From positions 1 through 5,194 of the forward strand of contig JABXKX010000457.1 of assembly GCA_013619035.1 (NCBI GenBank): DNA of 5,194 nucleotides, given 5' to 3'. The translations under genes were made by a program, and so were the position numbers. Shown in pieces: positions 1-5,194 of this stretch. The notes beneath the pieces were generated by a model. The model was not told the DNA's origin. It ran no database searches and saw only the letters and a list, made by a program, of their open reading frames with translations. This DNA is from Peptostreptococcaceae bacterium. GTDB taxonomy: Bacteria > Bacillota_A > Clostridia > Peptostreptococcales > Acidaminobacteraceae. Position 1 is the stretch's first letter; each line of letters begins with the position of its first letter.

Positions 1-2
1 GA

Positions 3-20
3 TATAATAGGATAAGGAGG
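3..20 (+). promoter_or_regulatory. Ribosome binding site of thpR, with a TATAAT box just upstream
   Basis: AAGGAGG at 14-20 lies five bases before the ATG at 26 and is a near-perfect Shine-Dalgarno site that fixes the thpR start. A TATAAT hexamer at 3-8 resembles a -10 box. Transcription from it would begin around 14-16, inside the ribosome binding site, so it is doubtful as the working promoter. The -35 region would lie outside the window. The ribosome site is secure; the promoter is not. Confidence 0.5.
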
Positions 21-25
21 TTATT

Positions 26-547
26 ATGAGAGTATTTTATGCTATAACACTTAAAAGAGAATCCAAGGAAAAATTAGCTCTATACAGAGATACACTTATC
101 GATCATACCTCAAAAGGCAAATTTATCGAAACTGATAATTTTCATTTAACCTTAGAGTTCATCGGTGATATAAAAGTTGCTGATTTACATACTTACGAAA
201 ATATTCTTGATGAACTGCCTCTTTTCAAGCCGACTTTGAAGGTTATTCATGTGGGTACTTTTCCTAAAAAAAATAGAGCCATACTATGGCTCGGATTGGA
301 AAAAAATACAACACTTAATCAATTGGTACAAAATATACGCCTCTTGATGAGTACTTATGATTTAGAATGTGACAAAAGAAAATATCAAGCTCATATTACT
401 TTAGGCAGACAAGTCCTTCTCAGTCATTCTTTAGAAGACTTCATCCTACCCCCACTCAATTTAGAAGTTGAATCGGTGGCTTTAATGTGCAGCCATAGAG
501 TTCACGACCGATTGACTTATGAGCCGATTTATCAAAAGTTTTTTTAA
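26..547 (+). CDS. thpR: RNA 2',3'-cyclic phosphodiesterase / 2'-5' RNA ligase-like protein (ThpR)
   Basis: This 173-residue soluble protein belongs to the 2H phosphoesterase superfamily. Bacterial ThpR opens 2',3'-cyclic phosphate ends of RNA and can join some tRNA halves through a 2'-5' link; its cellular role is unsettled. Both family signature motifs are visible: HLTL at residues 40-43 (context FHLTLEFIGD) and HITL at 123-126 (context QAHITLGR), about 80 residues apart as expected for the two-lobed fold. The length is typical for the family. The start is set by AAGGAGG five bases upstream of the ATG. It is the only plus-strand gene and converges on hgcB, sharing its last four bases, so it is functionally independent of the mercury genes. 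The family call is firm; the physiological substrate is unknown. Confidence 0.9.
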   Translation: MRVFYAITLKRESKEKLALYRDTLIDHTSKGKFIETDNFHLTLEFIGDIKVADLHTYENILDELPLFKPTLKVIHVGTFPKKNRAILWLGLEKNTTLNQLVQNIRLLMSTYDLECDKRKYQAHITLGRQVLLSHSLEDFILPPLNLEVESVALMCSHRVHDRLTYEPIYQKFF

Positions 548-825
548 CAACAGTCGTTTTTTATAAAACGACTTAAAAACTTTGACTTTTTTAGATAACT
601 CGTAATAATCGCCGAGGCACATCCAACACCAGCATCAACTGTTATCGCTTCAGTTGGACAATTCATCTGACATGCACCACATTCAATACACTTGTCTTTC
701 TCATCAAGTTTTATTGTATTTTTCATAACAAACACTTGATGAGGACACACCTCAACACATCTCATACAGTCAATACATTTGCTTTTCTTAAATGACAACG
801 TGACAACATTTTCTAAATATCTCAT
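544..825 (-). CDS. hgcB: HgcB, 2[4Fe-4S] ferredoxin partner of mercury methylation
   Basis: This 93-residue protein supplies low-potential electrons to return the HgcA corrinoid to Co(I), and may help hand Hg(II) to HgcA (family knowledge). Two ferredoxin motifs are visible: C17-x2-C20-x2-C23-x3-C27-P and C46-x2-C49-x2-C52-x3-C56-P. The features that separate HgcB from ordinary ferredoxins are also present: an extra cysteine in GVGCA (C69) and a vicinal pair C92-C93 as the last two residues. There is no signal peptide or membrane helix. The ATG overlaps the hgcA stop as ATGA, and GGAGGTG five bases before the ATG lies inside hgcA, so the two are probably translationally coupled. The length matches the family (about 95). 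Its position directly after hgcA makes the identification secure. The 3' end overlaps the convergent thpR stop. Confidence 0.95.
   Translation of the reverse strand: MRYLENVVTLSFKKSKCIDCMRCVEVCPHQVFVMKNTIKLDEKDKCIECGACQMNCPTEAITVDAGVGCASAIITSYLKKSKFLSRFIKNDCC
552..573. terminator. 9-bp perfect hairpin between converging thpR and hgcB
   Basis: AGTCGTTTT at 552-560 and AAAACGACT at 565-573 are exact reverse complements around a TTAT loop. The hairpin starts five bases after the thpR stop and lies inside the last codons of hgcB. Neither side has a clean immediate U-tract; on the plus strand a T run comes only about 14 bases later. It could end thpR transcription or protect the hgcB mRNA end, but it may simply be a coincidental inverted repeat in AT-rich coding sequence. 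Confidence 0.35.
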
Positions 826-1892
826 AGCATCACCTCCACTAAACCAAGGATGAGCAGTACACCTGAAATAATACAGATCACACTCAAAACAGGTACCCCT
901 TCTTCCATCTCTTTTTTAACACCAGAAAGAGAAGTAAAAGTTGTAGAACCAGTATAATTGAGCGCCAAATAACCGGAATAAGCACTACAGAGAATATACC
1001 ATCCCACCATAAAGAAAGAGAGATGATTGATAGCGACAAATCCATTAATCGCTAAACTTATCAAAATACCATTTTTGTAAAACATTTTATACGCTCTAAT
1101 TGGTAAGATCATTGGAAATAAAATGGCACCCGATACAATGGATAACATCAACATTACTAAATGGTTGTAATTCATAAATGGTAAAATCATAACCAGTAAC
1201 AGGACCGGTAAGACTATTTTCCATGTTCTAATTACTTCAAGTGGCGTTAAAATCATTCTATCTATTAATTTAAAAGTTACTACTTTCATTTCTTTAGAAG
1301 CTTTATAATCATGATTTATAAAGGTCTCTAAGTCTTCTATTCTAACCGTACCGAAAATAATCTGATAACCGGTTACTTTGGTGACCAAATGACTTTGTAC
1401 CCCTGGTGCTGATAGTTGTGGTAAAATCAAACGTTTCTGGGATGCATATTCTTTTAAATTATAATTATTAATCGCATAAATCAATTCTGCTGTACCAAAA
1501 CTGCCTTTACCTGCAGCACACCATACATTAATGCCTTTTGTATCAATAATCAACAGCCAATAGTCGCCTTTAAGCGTTGATCTAACACGATCTACCGTTA
1601 ATTTATAATTACATGTCACAATAATATCAGAGTCTTTTGTCGGTTGACCAAGTGCATACAATCCTGGCTTTACCATATAACCATCTCTATTCAAACCAAA
1701 TCTAACACCCATATTAGAAATTGTATCACCAAATGACAATTTGGACTTCATATACATGCCTTCTAAAGCATGTTCTATCCTATCATTAGATACATTTTCA
1801 TGATGCAGTGCTGTCACTTCAAACATGATACTTTTATCATCAAAACTTGATGCTTTTACGTCAACATCTCAACAATTTTTAGTTTCTAACAT
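822..1892 (-). CDS. hgcA: HgcA, corrinoid mercury methyltransferase, with in-frame TGA at codon 8 (probable selenocysteine)
   Basis: HgcA carries a methyl group on a corrinoid and passes it to Hg(II), making methylmercury at the inner membrane face (family knowledge). Counted from the upstream ATG it has 356 residues. The corrinoid domain holds PGLYALG (77-83), the cap helix N122-V-W-C125-A-A-G-K-G with the cobalt-ligating cysteine, and LPQLSAPGV (157-165). Five membrane helices follow, at about 225-240, 245-264, 273-292, 293-312 and 333-353. NYTGSTTF and SLSGVKKEM (312-329) lie before the last one. I chose the start at 1892 because AAGGAG sits five bases before it and the frame runs into the conserved protein, broken only by TGA at 1869-1871. 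The inner ATG at 1826 lacks a ribosome site. The stop overlaps the hgcB ATG. If TGA is a true stop, the product is a 334-residue protein from 1826 that still has every known functional motif. Confidence 0.93.
831..837 (-). promoter_or_regulatory. hgcB ribosome binding site inside hgcA
   Basis: On the minus strand GGAGGTG precedes the hgcB ATG by five bases and lies within the last codons of hgcA. Together with the ATGA stop/start overlap this points to coupled translation of HgcA and HgcB. Confidence 0.85.
1838..1852 (-). promoter_or_regulatory. Candidate bacterial SECIS hairpin in hgcA
   Basis: On the minus strand CATCAA pairs perfectly with TTGATG around a GTT loop (or a 5-bp stem with loop AGTTT). 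The stem begins 17 bases after the TGA and the loop G is at +23. From memory, the bacterial SECIS consensus asks for a short upper stem, a small apical loop with a G in its first two positions, and a loop about 16-37 bases after the UGA; all are met. A weak lower stem is possible between GATG right after the TGA and TATC at 1827-1830. Such elements recruit SelB carrying Sec-tRNA. The structure was folded by hand, with no energy calculation. Confidence 0.5.
1869..1871 (-). other. In-frame TGA, candidate selenocysteine codon (residue 8 of HgcA)
   Basis: The reading is MLETKNC-TGA-DVDVKASS and continues without a break to the methionine at 1826 and the rest of HgcA. The TGA directly follows a cysteine codon (TGT), giving a Cys-Sec pair if recoded. 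Trp is unlikely because every Trp in the window's intact genes is TGG. Alternatives are a sequencing error or mutation of a Cys codon (TGT/TGC), or a real stop after a seven-residue leader peptide. Confidence 0.55.
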
Positions 1893-1897
1893 TTGAT

Positions 1898-1903
1898 CTC
1901 CTT
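1898..1903 (-). promoter_or_regulatory. Ribosome binding site that sets the upstream hgcA start
   Basis: AAGGAG on the minus strand sits five bases before the ATG at 1890-1892. No comparable purine-rich site lies before the alternative ATG at 1826, where the upstream bases are GATGATAAAAGTATC. This is the main evidence that translation starts ahead of the TGA. Confidence 0.8.
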
Positions 1904-1909
1904 TTTTTA

Positions 1910-1934
1910 AAAGGCATCTCTAAGAGATGCCTTT
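1910..1934 (-). terminator. 11-bp hairpin between the M3 peptidase gene and hgcA
   Basis: On the minus strand AAAGGCATCTC pairs exactly with GAGATGCCTTT around a TTA loop. The hairpin begins two bases after the peptidase stop. It ends in CCTTTT, a short U-tract, and the hgcA ribosome site follows six bases later. It may be a partial terminator for the peptidase transcript, an attenuator of hgcA, or both. The GAGAT in the hgcA ribosome site could also pair with ATCTC of the 5' arm. Confidence 0.6.
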
Positions 1935-1936
1935 GA

Positions 1937-3460
1937 CTATTTAATGTATTTCAGTGAGAAGGACTCTCCACTGATACGTTCAAATAACTCACTATAGTTA
2001 TAACGTCCTGATGGTTTTATAACTTGTTCATATAAAAATGTTCCAAATTCAAGAGGTTTTTCTGTAATACGTTTAACATTGTATTTTTCTTTGAATACAC
2101 CTGAAAGCATTTCACATGTCACATCACCCATAAAGTAATTATGTAGGTATATAGGATGTGTTGTATGATGTATTAAAAATGCCCAAGGTGGCTCATAATC
2201 GCCTTTTTCAGTACCAAGAATTTCAGCATTGATTCTCCAATACATCTCATAGACATCTTCTAAAGATTGATTGTCAGTATGATAGAACTCTTGGTCAAAT
2301 AATATTCTAGAAACCGTTCTTAGAGCATTCATTTTATTCCATTCTTTGATTTCTTTAAATTCTGCTCTTGCCACTTCTAAATCTTCGTCAAAGAAAGTAC
2401 CAAAGAAGGTTTCATCCAATAACAAAGAACCAAATAAATTCGCTATACCTTCTGTAACAATACCATTAACACCTATATTCATCAAGATTTCATCTGGATT
2501 TTTTAAAAACGAGTGAACACCATGGCCTGTTTCATGTAGTAATACCCCATACTCGTAGAATCTATCTTTAACATTTGCTAAAATTCTTGAATCTTTAGCA
2601 ATTTCTATCGGGAAGTTATAACCCCATTCTGACTTATTTTGTCTAGAGAAGACATCATATGTAATATTGTAGTCCTCTAAGTTAAATCCAAATTTCTCAA
2701 ACAAATTAGATACATGTGTGTAATACTCTAACATATTTACTTTTTTAGAAAGTGAAGTGGCAATTTTATTAGACACATAAGATTCATCCCATGGTAAAAT
2801 TGTATCATCATTTAAAAACTTCTTCGCATACTCTTGTCTCTTTTGATTCATTTTTGGTAATATTTCACTGACTTCTTCTTTCCAAGTTGCAAAAATATCA
2901 CGTGTTAAATCTTCTTGATACAATTTCAGATCAACAAATGACTCAAACTCATTTAACTTAGCCATTTTTTTTCTCATATTCACAAGCTCTAAGAAACCTG
3001 CATCAATCATTGGTTTGTTGATCTGATTCTTAGCCAAATATGCTTTTTTTCTTAATGCTCTGTCTTCTGAATTATTTAAGATCTGTGTTAATTCCACAGA
3101 AGTCACTTCTTTATCTTCTAGCTTAAATCTAAAGGTATTTAAAATCATAGATAATTCATTGGTCTTCTTCTGAATTTCTTCATTCAACTGATTGATTTCA
3201 TCTGATTTATGATACGGCTCAAATATTTTAAACACCAACTCTATTCTACGACGATCATCATCATCTAAGGTCATATCTTTATGTTTTAAAACCAATTCAT
3301 ATCTTTCTTTATCTTGTAAAAACTCATTTATTCTTTTATTGCTGTCCTCTAAACCAAAGTCGTAACCAACAGTATATTGAACCCACGCAAGTCGTGATCT
3401 TTCTACCGAGAGTTCATCAAACTCTTTTACCATTTCAAATATTTTATCCAAATTTCCCAT
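1937..3460 (-). CDS. M3-family zinc metallopeptidase (oligoendopeptidase-like)
   Basis: This 507-residue cytoplasmic zinc peptidase is expected to cut short oligopeptides for amino acid recycling (family knowledge). The zinc site is H309-E-T-G-H313 in the context LLHETGHGVHSFL, with the third ligand E337 in GIVTEGIANLF, 24 residues on, as usual for this clan. A C-terminal HHTTHPIYLHNYFMGD segment (431-446) holds the His and Tyr residues that line the substrate site in M3 enzymes. The N-terminal half is mostly helical and charged, with a possible coiled coil near 85-110. There is no signal peptide. It is shorter than classic PepF (about 600 residues), so I give no symbol. AGGGGGA at 3465-3471 precedes the ATG by four bases. 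hgcA follows 44 bases downstream on the same strand. No link to mercury chemistry is implied by the sequence. Confidence 0.88.
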   Translation of the reverse strand: MGNLDKIFEMVKEFDELSVERSRLAWVQYTVGYDFGLEDSNKRINEFLQDKERYELVLKHKDMTLDDDDRRRIELVFKIFEPYHKSDEINQLNEEIQKKTNELSMILNTFRFKLEDKEVTSVELTQILNNSEDRALRKKAYLAKNQINKPMIDAGFLELVNMRKKMAKLNEFESFVDLKLYQEDLTRDIFATWKEEVSEILPKMNQKRQEYAKKFLNDDTILPWDESYVSNKIATSLSKKVNMLEYYTHVSNLFEKFGFNLEDYNITYDVFSRQNKSEWGYNFPIEIAKDSRILANVKDRFYEYGVLLHETGHGVHSFLKNPDEILMNIGVNGIVTEGIANLFGSLLLDETFFGTFFDEDLEVARAEFKEIKEWNKMNALRTVSRILFDQEFYHTDNQSLEDVYEMYWRINAEILGTEKGDYEPPWAFLIHHTTHPIYLHNYFMGDVTCEMLSGVFKEKYNVKRITEKPLEFGTFLYEQVIKPSGRYNYSELFERISGESFSLKYIK

Positions 3461-3504
3461 GTTGTCCCCCTGTAAAGTTGCAATTAATAATGTTAAATAA
3501 ACAC

Positions 3505-3527
3505 AACCAACTATTTTCTAGTTGGTT
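3505..3527 (-). terminator. 9-bp hairpin upstream of the M3 peptidase gene
   Basis: AACCAACTA (3505-3513) and TAGTTGGTT (3519-3527) are perfect complements around a five-base loop. On the minus strand the stem is followed by GTGTTTATTTAAC, a loose U-rich tract. It could end transcription coming from the ABC-exporter gene or from the -10 box at 3666-3671, or act as an attenuator ahead of the peptidase, whose start lies 44 bases further on. Confidence 0.55.
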
Positions 3528-3665
3528 TGGTCTTAATGCCTTTTCAATTTCATGGCTTTATTAAATACTTAACCATCGGTTCTGTTCCATCAGTAAGTCA
3601 ATGGTACAACCTAATATTCTAATTTCTTTAATAGAATCAGCTCTTTGTCCACAGATCTTAAGTAC
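3528..3665 (-). ncRNA. Candidate structured RNA or 5' leader, unknown class
   Basis: This gap has no credible gene. By hand it folds on the minus strand into three elements. The first is a closing stem, GTACTTAA (3665-3658) with TTAAGTAT (3572-3565), 8 bp with one G-U. The second is a hairpin pairing TTCTA with TAGAA, extended by CTGA with TTAG. The third is a hairpin pairing CCATTG with TGATGG (two G-U), extended by GGTT with AACC. It is followed by the terminator-like hairpin at 3505-3527. I recognise no known riboswitch or housekeeping RNA. AT-rich sequence folds easily by chance, and the closing stem overlaps where transcription would start from the nearby -10 box. Confidence 0.25.
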
Positions 3666-3671
3666 ATTATA
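3666..3671 (-). promoter_or_regulatory. Possible -10 box in the gap upstream of the M3 peptidase
   Basis: TATAAT on the minus strand, in the context GATATAATG, is a perfect -10 hexamer just downstream of the ABC-exporter stop. The hexamer 17 bases upstream is TTTTAA, a poor -35. It would give the peptidase (and possibly hgcAB) a transcript with a leader of about 200 bases, or a short RNA ending at 3505. Confidence 0.35.
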
Positions 3672-3694
3672 TCGGATGCCGAAACAAATTAAAA

Positions 3695-5175
3695 CTACTT
3701 TAATTCAAGTCGATTAAAAAGTACATCACTCATGCCTAAAATAACAGTTGTTAAAATTAAGTTCACAATAAAACTGCCTAGAAGTGCAAAGAAAATTGAT
3801 TTTGTTAGGATGCCAAGGATTATCATTGTAATTATAGATGGTAACAATATGATAATCATTTGAAGCATTTTAAACATAACTAACAATCTATTAAAATCTT
3901 CTGTTGAGAAAAACAGTTTCATAAGAAAACTCGACATCATCATCATAGTATAGAACATCGTTGCTGCAAATGGCAATATAACTAATGTTAAAGAAATATG
4001 CTGACTTATGATTATATTCGAAACAACCAACACCAAGATATTAATGAAAAACTTTATCAAATCTAATTTAGTTACTGAAATCATTTTATTAATTGCAGTA
4101 TCTGGTAGTGTATAATAATAATGCATTTTAAGCTCTTGATCCAAAGCTGTGTTCATAGAGAATAAAAACTTCATATAGAAATATATGCCTGTAACAATAA
4201 CTGCACTGTAAGGTTGTGATTCGCCATTGATTAAAAGTGATGACCCTATTCCTAGTACCAAACATAGAATGGTTTCCATTGAGAAGAAAACACTAATATC
4301 GGTTTTCATCGTGATCAGTTTTCGTTTCCAATAGATTGCCCCTGCATATTTTTGAGTGTCTTTAGCTTTAATCTTTTTCTTTTTAAAATGGAAGCCACTA
4401 AACTGCATTTTTCCACTTCTTGCTTTTTTTATAATCACATCTCTTTCTTCAGAGGTTTGAATCACATCTTCATAATAATCATCACCTAAGAAGTACGTCA
4501 ATAATACCAAGGTTAGATAAAGTCCAATCATCAATGCTAAATACACATAACTCATGGGTGTGATGCCATATAGTGCTGTTAATGTCAGTTGTTTACCCCA
4601 ACCGATAATCGGTAACCAGTTTAGATTATCACTACCTAGTCCACCCATAACAGTTGCTACGTTAAGGCCTTGATCTTTAACGGCTAAAGCAACTTGAATC
4701 ACCGCTATAGCTGCTATAACAGCAAATAAAATCTTCAAAAATCGCTGATTTACATCTGTACGCTGAAGTTTAGTACCAATGGCAAAAATACAGAAACCAA
4801 GAGGTTCTAATACTAAGAAAACCATGGTATAGCCAAAACAAGTGATTAGAATTTCACCCATTGTTGGATGATAAAGATTAATCACTATAGACAACAAAAA
4901 TATCAACGTATAAAGACTGGTTAATAAATAGACCGGTATCCTTTTTAGCAAAGTAAACATTAAAATTTTTCTTTGATCAATCGGTGATGTAAACAGTATA
5001 TTGATATCACTCATCTTAAAATAAATACTGGATTTTTTAGTTAAACCAAAGCCCATCATAAATAACATGATAAAAACACCACCACTGGCATAACTATAGA
5101 ACGAGTCAAAATTCATCGAACTTTCAGAGAAGTTTTTTGTATTGCTTAAAATAACCCATGTCATAAAAGCAATAT
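3695..5175 (-). CDS. Putative ABC exporter membrane subunit, 5' end cut by the contig end
   Basis: This is an integral membrane protein with at least ten hydrophobic spans: residues (counted from the internal Met at 5164) about 28-43, 77-97, 105-130, 143-163, 203-226, 296-313, 320-337, 371-387, 391-414, 427-453 and 456-478. A cytoplasmic stretch at about 228-290, rich in lysine and acidic residues, splits it into two halves. The segment SDINILFTSPIDQRKILM (52-69) matches what I recall of the Bacillota 'putative ABC exporter' family, where a similar LFT-P-RK motif precedes the early helices. Such proteins work with an ATPase subunit, which would lie upstream beyond the contig end. The frame continues upstream of the Met as Ile-Ala-Phe to the adapter junction at 5175/5176, so this Met is internal and the true start is missing. 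The stop is TAG at 3695-3697. The substrate is unknown. Confidence 0.75.
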
Positions 5176-5194
5176 CTGTCTCTTATACACATCT
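5176..5194. other. Nextera/Tn5 mosaic-end adapter remnant (artefact)
   Basis: The last 19 bases, CTGTCTCTTATACACATCT, are exactly the Tn5 mosaic-end sequence used in Nextera libraries. They are untrimmed adapter at the contig end and not part of the genome. They introduce a false stop (TAA on the minus strand) into the truncated membrane protein gene. Confidence 0.97.

Noticed and set aside
3..8. TATAAT as the thpR promoter
   Set aside because: Transcription would start inside the ribosome binding site, leaving it cut, and the -35 position is outside the window.
1824..1826. hgcA start at the ATG at 1826
   Set aside because: It gives a working-length protein, but the bases before it lack a Shine-Dalgarno site, while a strong one sits before the in-frame ATG at 1892. 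It remains the fallback if the TGA is a true stop, for example by reinitiation after a seven-residue leader.
1869..1871. TGA read as tryptophan under the mycoplasma genetic code
   Set aside because: Every intact gene in the window spans its full family length with TGA as stop and uses TGG for Trp (seven times in the peptidase alone). A genome with code 4 would normally show many TGA Trp codons inside these genes.
822..1892. HgcA as the acetyl-CoA pathway corrinoid protein (CdhD/AcsD type)
   Set aside because: The corrinoid domain is related, but the cysteine-bearing NVWCAAGKG cap, the five C-terminal membrane helices and the adjacent HgcB are specific to HgcA.
3563..3700. A 40-odd codon open frame on the minus strand in the gap between the exporter and the peptidase, continuing past two stops
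   Set aside because: It has no suitable start codon or ribosome site and I recognise no domain; it could be a remnant but is more likely chance. A shorter ATG frame beginning MYLRS (18 residues) also lacks a ribosome site.
1..5194. CRISPR arrays, tRNA or rRNA genes, insertion sequences and mer-operon genes
   Set aside because: I saw no spaced direct repeats, clover-leaf sequences, transposase-like proteins or mercury-resistance motifs in any gene or gap.

Overview
The window is an AT-rich stretch (about two thirds A+T by eye) with strong Shine-Dalgarno sites and short intergenic gaps. It looks like a low-GC Gram-positive bacterium, either Bacillota or an Acholeplasma/Izemoplasma-type mollicute relative. 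All tryptophans in the intact genes are TGG, so UGA is not a routine Trp codon here. The right end carries a 19-base Nextera transposase end sequence, so this is the true end of an assembled contig, probably from a metagenome or a small-genome library.

Layout: a plus-strand gene for a 2'-5' RNA ligase-like phosphoesterase (thpR, 26-547) converges on a minus-strand block. Reading that block in transcription order (right to left), it holds a 5'-truncated multi-spanning ABC-exporter-type membrane protein (3695-5175), a 234-base gap with a promoter-like -10 box, a potentially structured RNA and a terminator-like hairpin, an M3-family zinc oligopeptidase (1937-3460), a short hairpin, and then hgcA (822-1892) and hgcB (544-825). 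hgcA and hgcB overlap by ATGA. hgcB and thpR share their last four bases tail to tail.

The central result is the hgcAB pair, the two-gene determinant of anaerobic mercury methylation. HgcA has the cobalt-binding cap helix NVWCAAGKG, the PGLYALG and LPQLSAPGV motifs, five C-terminal membrane helices and the NYTGSTTFTSLSGVKKEM signature. HgcB has two 4Fe-4S cluster motifs, the extra GVGC cysteine and a C-terminal CC pair.

The obvious ATG for hgcA (1826) has no ribosome binding site. A well-placed AAGGAG and ATG lie 66 bases upstream in the same frame, interrupted only by one TGA codon right after a cysteine (NC-TGA-D). A perfect 6-bp hairpin with a GUU loop begins 17 bases after that TGA, with its loop G at +23, as expected of a bacterial SECIS element. 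The best reading is that this HgcA is a selenoprotein with an N-terminal Cys-Sec pair. A sequencing error or a point mutation in an ordinary Cys-Cys pair is the main alternative. Decisive checks are read support, the presence of selA/selB/selC/selD in the same genome, and conservation in relatives.
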